A DNA stretch of 64,000 bases, from positions 1 to 64,000 of the forward strand of contig MCGO01000041.1 of NCBI GenBank assembly GCA_002104985.1. The letters run 5' to 3'. This document shows, piece after piece, positions 55,800-64,000 of the stretch. Positions within the stretch are counted from its first letter, which is position 1. Each line of letters begins with the position of its first letter. This stretch comes from Rhizoclosmatium globosum. Its lineage: Eukaryota > Chytridiomycota > Chytridiomycetes > Chytridiales > Chytriomycetaceae. The notes under the pieces are model-generated. The model worked only from the letters and a program-made list of their open reading frames with translations, made no database searches and was not told the origin of the DNA. The position numbers were made by a program, and so were the translations under genes.

Positions 55800-56321
55800 T
55801 TATAACTGAGCACCGACAATGAGGTATAAAAGAAAGAAAGCATAAAGAAGAGTTTCAATGAGGCGCGGAGCGAGAGAAAGGAGGGCATGGATGGGAGTAG
55901 TGATAGGAACACTGCACTCCAAGGCAGTTGGTCGACATAGAGGAAGATTGTACACGGTATAGAGAAGGTAATAGCAGTACAAGGCGATCGCAATCGTCTC
56001 AGTTGGGCTGGTGTTTGTTGGCAGCTTGAACCACGTGGATAGTAATTTGAACATTTCCGAAGATCGTCTAGTCTTCTGCGGTTTCTCTTCGTTCTTTGAA
56101 AGTTGGTAGTTCTTGATCTCGGCGTCCTTTTCTCTCAGGCGCTGTTCCTTTTGTTTGAGGCTGTCGAGTTCCGTTGAAGCAGCCTTGATGAGCGATTGAA
56201 ACTTGACCCGATCCGCATCGTCTTCACTTGAGTTGATTAAGGCATCTGTGTGGCGGGTGATCTTTGCCTGTTGTTTTGCAATATCGGATTGGACGAGTTC
56301 GATGTGGGCTTCAACGTCCAT
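55800..56321 (-). CDS. Coiled-coil membrane protein B (paralog of A)
   Basis: Single exon, 173 residues. Coiled coil: ELVQSDIAKQQAKITRHTDA, FQSLIKAASTELDSLKQKEQ, RLREKDAEIKNYQLSKNEEK. Then membrane helices: TIAIALYCYYLLYTVYNL, a PITTPIHALLSLA helix and ETLLYAFFLLYLIVGAQL. Protein A has the same two sections, with motifs IHLQSDIAHQKAK and SDIAKQQAK sharing the same register, so these are tandem duplicates. The start codon at 56321 lies only 43 bp from the left arm of a long inverted repeat shared with the divergent KAT14 gene. Function unknown. Confidence 0.7.
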   Translation of the reverse strand: MDVEAHIELVQSDIAKQQAKITRHTDALINSSEDDADRVKFQSLIKAASTELDSLKQKEQRLREKDAEIKNYQLSKNEEKPQKTRRSSEMFKLLSTWFKLPTNTSPTETIAIALYCYYLLYTVYNLPLCRPTALECSVPITTPIHALLSLAPRLIETLLYAFFLLYLIVGAQL

Positions 56322-56363
56322 TCTTTTCGTGTCAAATTAAAGCGATAGAAAACGGGTAGTATT

Positions 56364-56441
56364 AATTTTTCCCAATCTGACTTTTCCAGTTTAACCAACT
56401 TGAAACACATCCTTCTCGATTTGAAATTTTCCCAATCTGGC
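56364..56441 (-). repeat. Left arm of long inverted repeat between divergent genes
   Basis: 78-bp arm ending 43 bp upstream of the start codon of coiled-coil protein B. It pairs with 57153-57232 at very few mismatches plus a two-base gap. Within the arm, CAGATTGGGAAAA-type units occur twice (read as the complement). Confidence 0.85.
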
Positions 56442-57152
56442 CGTAAAACCAGCAAACGAAGTAATGGGTGTTTCACCGGCTTAAGAATTGCACAACACAG
56501 CTTCAGAAAATGTTCAGGTGTCGCGGAGGAGACAGCCATGCAATACATGTAAAAGACAGGGATGTTTCTGGGTAAATGTCATCGTCTTTATTGGTTTGTG
56601 ATTTATTCAACAAGGTAGACGGAATATCACAATAAACAAGCTGTATTGAAGATGCATTTCATATGAAAATAGAATAAAGATGGATTTGCGAAGGGCTGGA
56701 CGTCATACTTTGGTCAATGCAGTTTGCGCACTTATACGCTCGATGTTGTTGTCTACGATGATTCTTCAAGTAGTCTGAAACCTGTTGGTTCATGATTTCT
56801 TAGCTACCACTGCTCGTTCAGTTCTAAACTTCTTTCTCCAACATTAGATTGATTAAACCAGCATCAACGCTCTCTTCGCTTTTCTAGTTTTCACGCTTTT
56901 GGCTGTGGCTCCTTCTGAGTTCGCGACAGGAATTTCGAAGTGAAGAAGGCCGTAACTGAAGGGTTAGAGGAGCTATGGCCGGGGTTTGCGAGTAATAATA
57001 TGCCTGGAGATCGAAAGAGATGTCCTCCCTGTGCACCAGGACGTCAGGTCTACCGAACCATTGAGTCTAATAGCGTTCTCCGCCAGCTAACCAGCAGTGG
57101 CGTCGTCCTCGGCCTTGACAAGAGTCATGTTTAGCCAGACGAACTGCATCCC
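56442..57152. other. 711-bp interior between the two inverted-repeat arms
   Basis: Contains no recognised gene. The longest plus ORF is 56940-57134 (65 codons, MKKAVTEGLEELWPGFASNN), with no domain. The interior plus arms may be a non-autonomous transposon or a duplicated promoter module serving both divergent genes. The minus-strand side overlaps no gene. Confidence 0.5.
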
Positions 57153-57232
57153 GCCAGATTGGGAAAATTTCAAATTGAGAAGGATGCGTTTCCCAAGTTG
57201 GTTAATCTGGAAAAGTCAGATTGGGAAAAATT
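57153..57232 (+). repeat. Right arm of long inverted repeat between divergent genes
   Basis: 80-bp arm starting GCCAGATTGGGAAAATTTC and ending TCAGATTGGGAAAAATT, 37 bp before the start codon of the KAT14-like gene. The outer end has CACGGGT, and ACGGGT also occurs left of the other arm (56352-56357), a possible degraded target duplication. Confidence 0.85.
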
Positions 57233-57268
57233 CACGGGTCCCATAGAAAACAAAGAGAGTACAAAAGA

Positions 57269-59598
57269 ATGCCGACAATCACGTGTTCCAAGTGCGGATC
57301 GAGGCAGGAAAGCCGCGAGTATTTTGTGCTCGAAGGCGACACGTTTTACACGTTTGAATGCGGCGAGTGCACCAACAACGCGCCGGTGTTCAGTCGACAC
57401 TCGCTCAAATGGCTGACTTTGACGCACCTTGTTCTGTTCCATCTTTCAGCCACGACCACGAACAAGGACACGCGCTTCTTTGCCTGGAAAGACGGCATCT
57501 GCGCATTTATTGATGCGCACTGGGACAAGCTGCTTCCGGGCCGGGCGAGTGCGTTGTTGTTGACTAGTACTCACTCACTCACTCACTCACTCGCTCAACC
57601 TTGAAACAGGATCGCTCACCTGGCAAAACACTCTCGCTAAGGAACTCTCAACCCACCCGGACATCTTTGTCGCTGGAAAGTTGCAGGCAGGAAACTTGAA
57701 GGGCTTCTGGGCCCTTGTTGATCCCTCAGTTCCTCCAAGTGCTTCATCGGACACAGTTAAGAAGACGCAGAAAGTGAAAGCCGAGAAGAGGTCCTCAGTT
57801 GATTCGCCGGTCGATCCAGCAACTTCTTCTACCCAACAACAACAACAACAACAACCACCTCAAAAGAAACAGCGAAAGAAAAAGGAATCTACCCCTACTG
57901 TCGATTCTGTTCCTGACACTATCAATCAGCCTATTCTTCCTCCTGTAGCTCCCACTGCTCCTCCAATCGTGGAACATACTCTTCCCGTTCAACAATCATT
58001 ACCACCTCCAGCTACACTAGCTACACTATCTAAAAAAGAACAAATACATCCACAACACGCCGGTAAACAACCCCGCAAAGGACCTGTCATTCATTCAGAT
58101 TTAGAAGAGGTATTTTCCTATTCCTGCAGAGAGCCTTGCGATAATGAGAAAGTGCAGTATCAAACACGAAAAATGATGGGAGGGAGCTCGTCAAACGAAA
58201 GGAAAGAATCTCTACTGCGAAAAATAGAAAGGGAGTGGCAAAAAAAGATAGGAAGCATAAGAGAATTAAGATTGAGCAAAACGATTTTTCCTAGCTTGCA
58301 CACCTTCTTCTCTCAAGACTAATCTAAACCCCCATCACCCATAGAATCAACTCCCGTCAAACCAACCACACCAACCACAAATACCACAACTCCATATCCT
58401 CACCCCACACCAATCCTACACCCTCATCCAAAAGCTAAACCCTACAATCCCGACCCTCGCCCGCCTCCGTCGACGCCTCCTCCTCCTTCAATCACAAAAG
58501 CTACGGAGCCTAAAACGCGTCGACCTCGATGTCATTGCCTCCAGAAGTATCAAAGAGTTTCGGCCGGATCCTGAACCCATGCCCCGTGTCTCAGAAGATC
58601 AGATAAATGGGTTGGGGGTCAAGTGGGATTTGGATGCAGAGGGAAAGGCGGTTGTGGTGGTGTCCAAACAGGATATTGAGTTTGATAAGGTTGTGCAGCA
58701 AAGGGTTGAGGTATGTTCTTTGAATGGGATAGAGGATCGAAAGTCCAGTTACATATATGTCATACATGCAGTTTACTAACCACGAACATAAATAGAGAGT
58801 CAAAGCACACAAAATTGATGAAATCCATCCTCTGTTTCGTTTCTCGACACATGTCACGGGAATACCTCACTTTCGCAACACTCTCGCCCCTCCAGCACCC
58901 TTCATTTCTCCATACACGGAGCACACACTCAAGCCATACATATGGCGAGACTTTCTTCATCTCCGCAAACCACAACAACTCGCCCCGCGATACCAACTTT
59001 TAGAATTCATTCAATCCTTGGATTCCGAAGCAATAGATCCAACGGAACCAGCTTCAATAGACTATGTCCATTTTCACGACCGTCACCTTTCACAAGTGAA
59101 TGAAATGCTGTCGCGTCAATTCTGGCCTGGAATCGATGGTTCGTTTGTGTTTTTCTCTACTCTCGGAATATTCTCAGAACATGTCGCATTTTGTAGTCAC
59201 GGAACATCTGTCACGACCCGACCTCTCTGTTATCGCTTTATACCAACGCGTTGTTGTTGGATGCGCGTTTATTTTACCCGACGGTTACATTTCGTATATT
59301 ATGGTTCTACCTGGCTGGCAGAGAGCAGGAATCGCACGATTTATGATGCACCACTTATTGCAGTGCGTGCAGTCTTATGGGAAAGACGTTACTTTGCATG
59401 TGAGTGCAAATAACCCGGCTATGATGCTGTATCAGAGTTTTGGTGAGTTTCCCTCTTGATTTTGGTTAAGATTTGATTGTGAACTTTGTGAATCTAGGAT
59501 TTAAAGCAGAAGAATTTGTTGTGAACTTTTATGACAAGTACTTGCCGGAAGGATCGCGTGAATGTCGAAATGCGCTGTTTTTGCGGCGAAGGCGGTAA
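57269..59598 (+). CDS. KAT14/CSRP2BP-like histone acetyltransferase (ATAC-type)
   Basis: Animal KAT14 is a subunit of the ATAC chromatin complex. Start MPTITCSKCGSRQESREYF gives two Cys pairs (ITCSKC, FECGEC), then a winged-helix-like part (RFFAWKDGICAFIDAHWDKL, TWQNTLAKELSTHPDIFVAG, NLKGFWALVD). A low-complexity middle with a Gln run follows (STQQQQQQQPPQ), then a basic segment. The GNAT domain is spread over several exons: FWPGID, VTEHLSRPDLSVIALYQRVV, GYISYIMVLPGWQRAGIARF (acetyl-CoA loop), KDVTLHVSANNPAMMLYQSF and FVVNFYDKYLPEGSRECRNA. It ends LFLRRR. Introns at about 57541-57604 (possibly GC-AG or a missing base) and 59140-59196. Confidence 0.82.
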
Positions 59599-59683
59599 TA
59601 AAGCTGGAATTCTTGTGAACTTGAACGACTCACACTGTATTGACGATGCTCATTTCTCTATTAATTTCTTCGAATTTAAAAAT

Positions 59684-61223
59684 ATGTGGCTCGATGAAAC
59701 CCAACTCGCAGCAGCAATCCAGCAGTCTGTGACGCAACAGCAGCCGCTAGTAGTCTTAGTTGAGGGTACGTCGGCGAGTGTTGAATATGTAGACACAGGC
59801 TCTTTCTAACGCCTGGCAATCCGCAGACCCGTCCAACTCAACCGTGTCCATCAATCTCGCAACCACCTTTGACGCCACAACATCCGCCGCCCTGGTTCGT
59901 CTCCGCCTCGTTCTCGGTTCGCCCGCGTGTGCCCAGTTTGCGTCCGTGTTCCCATTTCCGCAAACACTGCGCCACCCGTCGCTGCACCTCGTCGCTCAAG
60001 GCGCAAGAAAAGCGCTTTTGCAAAGTCCGGCGACGAATGCGGCGGTTGCAGAGTTTGTCCGCGTCAACTTGGGCGCGGAAAGTGTTGTTATTGCAAACAA
60101 CGAGGAAACCCAGGACAACAACAACAACAATGATGATGATGAAGTACCACCGCTCTCAAACGCTTCGTCATTTGTTGTTGTTGAACAGGATGAAGTCTTG
60201 AATCCAAATGCTGTGTACCCTCCTCGAGGACTCACACAGCCTCAATCATCGGTTTCAACAACTGTAGGAACTCCAACAACAACGACAACCATATCCCTCA
60301 AATTCTCTCATGATTCGGTAGTCGTGAAGTCCAAGTTCGAATACACGGACACTCTTGCAACAATCCGTACATTCATCAAAAAGTCCGGATTTATCGCAGA
60401 TTTCGATTTTGTGTTGCCGTATCCTTTCAAAGTATTGGTGCAAGAAGAATTGAGTGGAGTTACTCTCCAAGATTTGTGTCTGGTACCAACAGGGAGTTTG
60501 GTGGTAAAGAAAAAGGTTTGTAATTTGCCGGATTTATTGTGAAAGAGCTAATCGTATCTATTCATAGCCAGTGGTTGTGAAAAAACCAGTCAAGAAAGTA
60601 GAACCAAAGGTGGAGCAAGCCCCAAAAGCACCTGTTGTGTGAGTGCCTATCCCAAAAATCTTATATTCTCTCACATTGACCGGATTTCATACAGTTACGA
60701 CACTGCTTCGCTGTCTCTCCGTCTCCCTACCGGTGAAATAATTCGTCAAAAGTTCCAAGCCACTGATACACTTACAACTGTCCATGAATTTGTTGCTACG
60801 CACATTCAGCAACCGTTTGAACTCTCTCAGCTGTATCCTACACGCGTATTCGGTGTTTCTGAAGAATCTCTCAGTCTGAAGGCCTTGGAATTGGTTCCAA
60901 GTGGAACCTTGGCAGTTAAACTTGTTGGCGGTGCTGTGTCTGCGTACAATAATGCGAATCAAGGAATATTGGCGATGCTTTGGGTCTGGATTTTAAGCGT
61001 GTTGGGGATTGTTGGTGGGTTGTTTGGTGGAGGCACTCAGCGTGCAGAGGCTACTCCTCAAAAGGAAGTTACTCAAACTGAGAATGGAGGGGAACCATCC
61101 GTGGCGGTTTCCAAGAATGATAAATTTGGGTCTGTAGCAGAAATGAGGCGGAAGGAAGAACAAGACAAGAAAGGAAAGACGGAGTCAGCATATAATGGAA
61201 ACTCGACGGCACAAGACTTTTGA
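59684..61223 (+). CDS. UBXN4/erasin-like ER UBX-domain protein with two UBX domains
   Basis: Recruits p97/Cdc48 to ER-associated degradation. Start MWLDETQLAAAIQQSVTQQQ and, after an intron, DPSNSTVSINLATTFDATTS with a thioredoxin-like N-terminal module (VRLRLVLGSPACAQFASVFP, RHPSLHLVAQGARKALLQS). An Asn/Asp tract follows, then a first UBX-like domain (ISLKFSHDSVVVKSKFEYTD, ATIRTFIKKSGFIADFDFVL). After a short intron comes a second UBX-like domain (SLSLRLPTGEIIRQKFQATD, LYPTRVFGVSEESLSLKALE), then a TM helix GILAMLWVWILSVLGIVGGL. The C-terminus is charged (AEMRRKEEQDKKGKTE). Two UBX-like domains are unusual; human UBXN4 has one. Confidence 0.78.
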
Positions 61224-61324
61224 AAATGATTAAATCTCGATGAATAATATCTTCGTCCTTTCACGAACACTTTGCATGCTACCTTTGATACGAAAAACTC
61301 CATCATAGGCAGATGTTTATTTAA

Positions 61325-63111
61325 TTACCCTTCCATCATTTCTTCTTCATCATTTCCAATCTCTTTCGCCAACTCTTCCAAAGCCTCCAAGTCCCACCCA
61401 ATAGACTCTTTGGTAACAGCCAAGTGCTGAATCTCACTTCCAAGCTCTTTCACAACCTTGTCACTGACCCAATCTGATTGTAACCACAAGCAGTAATCCT
61501 CGATATAGAGTCGGTCAAATACAAAACATGCATCATCGCCTCTCATCAACCTCCGCACCGCAAGCATGACTTTCAGGAGAGCTCGTTTTCCAAGTTTAAA
61601 CAGAATCGCCACGTCATCTTTGACTTTCATGCAAAGGCCCCAGTGTCGATACAGTGGGTACGACAGAACGCGCCTCGTGCATGCTACAAGTGTTTCATTC
61701 AGTGTGCTAAAGGTTTCGAAACATGAAAGTGTAGGTGAGAGTTTTGCAATTGTCCATGCGCTTTCGACTGTGGTGTCACCTTCCATGGATCGGTGGTCAT
61801 AACAGTATGCGAAAATGATATCGACAAGACCGAGATATAATGGCTTGGAGGAGGACGGTTCTATGAGCAGTTTTCGATGTGGCAGAGAAATCATTTCTTG
61901 CTGTTCTGTTGCGGTGAAGTTGAGCCAGTCGTCGTCTTCTGCCGATGGTTTTGGGGCAGGTTGATTTGGGAGAAGAGATTCATCAAGTTTCCAGGTTGGC
62001 TCGGAGACTGTTGCAGATGAAGCTGATCCGTTTTGGATCATTTCAGCTAGAATTTCCGCATGCTCTTTAGCAACACTTTCCATGTCGATATTTCCACTCG
62101 CGCTAATCATATTCATTGTTTGCGGGCCGTCATCGGGCTTGGTTTCGACCACAGGAACCTCCATTATCAAAGGTTTCTTTCCTTCCGCTTTGGCACTTGA
62201 AGAGGTTCCCGCTGCTCGAGCTTGTTGAATCTTTTTGAGAGAAGCCCAGAATTCAGGCTTAAACTTGAGGATTCGTTTGATATCTTCGTCATTCATGAAA
62301 TCAGACCTATAAAGGTGTAAATATCAACACTAAACATAGGTCCAAAAACCTACATGTAATAGTCTTCATCAAACTTTTCGTCTTCTTTTTGAATACGTTC
62401 TGCTCGTCGTGATACAGGAGTCGACTGATCAATGGCGGCAATGTCAATGATATCCCGTCCTAATTCCGAAACGTGCGCTGAGAATCCAGAATATGAATTG
62501 TTGAAGCCGTATTTGACACCAGAGATCAAGTCCTACGATTCCGGTCCATTAAGTTGCAGTGTATATTACAACAACACATTTACCGGCTCTGGCAGTTCCT
62601 GAGGTATCTCCCAATCAAAATCCTCTTCATCCTCATCCCCATCTTGTTCCATATCCTCCGCATCTTCTTCCGTCCCACCCATTTCTTCAATCAACGGCCC
62701 CTTCAAACCAGCTGCCTTGTTCACCCCAGACCCACCACCGACAATCCCTGCCGCAACATGAGCTTTAGGCATCATAAGTTTACTCAGAAGATCGAGATCC
62801 TCAAAATGGAGACCAGGTTCCTTCTTTGGAAGTGACAGGTAAATCTCGCCCTTTCCAACATCGTATTTGGCTGTTTCTTTCCCGTTTTCGATAAGCTCGT
62901 GAGGAAATGTGAGGCGGAGAAAGTATGGATTGATGTGGAGTTTGAATTCGGGACCTTGGATGAAGAATTCAATGTCTGTTGCCTGTTTCAGAGAACGTCT
63001 GGTTTAGAATAGTAGAACACATGACGTCAGATATACCTTGACATATGGAGTTTTGATAGTTAACAGAACAGCGTCGTCTGTTTGCGAGGCTGTGAACTGA
63101 GGTGTAAGCAT
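61325..63111 (-). CDS. SHQ1-like box H/ACA snoRNP assembly factor
   Basis: Chaperone of dyskerin/Cbf5 before H/ACA snoRNP assembly. The CS domain is at the N-terminus: MLTPQFTASQTDDAVLLTIK, TDIEFFIQGPEFKLHINPYF, FLRLTFPHELIENGKETAKY and DVGKGEIYLSLPKKEPGLHF. An acidic linker (EEDAEDMEQDGDEDEEDFDW) precedes VKYGFNNSYSGFSAHV. The SHQ1-specific C-terminal domain reads PLYLGLVDIIFAYCYDHRSM, ESAWTIAKLSPTLSCFETFS, CTRRVLSYPLYRHWGLCMKV and DDACFVFDRLYIEDYCLWLQ. It ends EEEMMEG. Three or four introns. Confidence 0.9.
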
Positions 63112-63267
63112 TGAAGGTGAATGAATGAAACAAAGAAAAAAGAAAGAGACAAGTCCATAATTTCCAAAACAAGCCGAATATGAATAGGTATACAAGAGAG
63201 AACTTTCTTTTATTTCTCTCAACTAAAGCAAAAATAAATATAAGGGAAAAGTGTCCACAAATCCACT

Positions 63268-64000
63268 TCAGATCTTTTCATTCGCGCGATTTGCCACAGC
63301 CTTTGCCATTTGCAAACCAAAGTAAACAGCTGTGAAACCCAAACCCACGGAGGCAGCAAAAAGGAACGCACCCAAGGCGAACCAGAAAAACACGAAACCA
63401 GCAATGGCAAGAACGAGACCCTGGAAGAGCGCGACTCCAGATCCTGAAGGGAAAAAATAAGACTTCCGATATCTTTATACTGAGAGGGAGTAATACGAAC
63501 CAGCAACAGCAATTGCTCCAAGGAATGTTGAGCCAGTGATGGAGGCAAACACCGTCACAGGAAGAGCAATAGTTATAATAAATGCAATGACAAATGCCTA
63601 AGTAAAAGGAGAGGATTAGACGATGAATACACAATTGACACACGTCCAAGCAACTTGGTCAAGCACAACTCATGGCCTTCAAGGCACCCTTCCAGTAACC
63701 TCTCATATAGATATCATCATCATATCTCCACCGAAAGTCAGTTACGTGTTTAGATTACCTTGACTGGTGGGTACTTGTCTAGAATCTGTTTGACGGCCTC
63801 AGCACCAGTATTCGCGTACGTGTGGGCCTTGTTAATCACATCCTCGGGAAAACCGCCGAGCTGCTGTCCGTATCCATAAGAAGTCGTTGATGTGGACGAG
63901 TAGTTTGCGTTGCGGATTGGAGCGGGCATTGAAGTCGTTTTAGAGGGAGAAGAACGCAAAGAATCGGCGAGCATTTTCTTTGCTTCCAACTCAAGGTGCA
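63268..64000 (-). CDS. Promethin/LDAF1-like membrane protein (5' partial)
   Basis: Three exons visible: exon 1 is cut by the window edge (EAKKMLADSLRSSPSKTTSM to AVKQILDKYPPVK), then AFVIAFIITIALPVTVFASI with FLGAIAVAG, then GSGVALFQGLVLAIAGFVFF, WFALGAFLFAASVGLGFTAV and YFGLQMAKAVANRANEKI. Two long hydrophobic hairpins after an amphipathic helix resemble promethin/LDAF1 (partner of seipin in lipid-droplet formation). Fungal Pex30-region or other hairpin proteins cannot be excluded. Introns at about 63600-63758 and 63445-63501. Confidence 0.6.

Noticed and set aside
57560..57600. ACTC tandem repeat as a possible functional element
   Set aside because: It is a short simple repeat inside an intron of the KAT14-like gene.

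Overview
This is a gene-dense eukaryotic window with about 29 protein genes. Many have short spliceosomal introns of roughly 45-60 bp with GT...AG ends. The gene set points to an early-diverging, probably zoosporic (chytrid-like) fungus. Fungal-type genes include a protein O-mannosyltransferase, sterylglucosidases, a Cce1-type mitochondrial resolvase, Ty1/copia and Ty3/gypsy debris, and a Crypton-like recombinase. They sit beside genes better known from animals and protists: tandem coronin-7, beta-1,4-galactosyltransferase, a KAT14/CSRP2BP acetyltransferase, and a UBXN4-like protein. The lineage is inferred from this mixture and not proven.

Layout. 1-14.9 kb: a frameshifted coronin-7 gene, a gamma-glutamylcyclotransferase-like gene, an orphan nucleotidyltransferase, an ankyrin-AIG1-type GTPase, a PMT, a stretch without a clear gene, a FAR-17a/AIG1-like membrane protein and a GPI-anchored-type secreted protein. 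15-21 kb: a nest of mobile elements, with a dead gypsy reverse transcriptase, a copia gag split by a 2.4-kb DNA transposon (73-bp inverted ends, 6-bp target duplication), and a 405-bp solo LTR with a 5-bp target duplication. 21-27.5 kb: two diverged mitochondrial Bax-inhibitor-like paralogs (TMBIM5/GHITM type) flanking a Crypton-like recombinase remnant and a Cce1-type resolvase.

27.5-36 kb: the most unusual block. Two large receptor-like genes are transcribed divergently around a coiled-coil membrane protein gene. One has CUB-like, EGF-like, LRR and TIG-like domains. The other has a bacterial-type glycine-betaine substrate-binding domain. Both then continue into a cysteine-rich stalk and a polytopic membrane domain that looks shared.

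36-64 kb: mostly housekeeping genes. These are PIG-F, Ran, Exo70, a syntaxin, an ACBD6-like protein, beta-4-galactosyltransferase, SURF1, two tandem sterylglucosidases, mitochondrial Obg, two tandem coiled-coil membrane proteins, KAT14, a UBXN4-like protein, SHQ1 and, cut by the window edge, a promethin/LDAF1-like protein. Several act in shared routes: Ran in nuclear transport; Exo70 and syntaxin in exocytosis; PMT, PIG-F and beta-4-galactosyltransferase in glycosylation and GPI synthesis; SURF1, Obg, Cce1 and the TMBIM5-like pair in mitochondria. There is no operon-like logic. Exon joins were read by eye, so internal boundaries are approximate unless stated.
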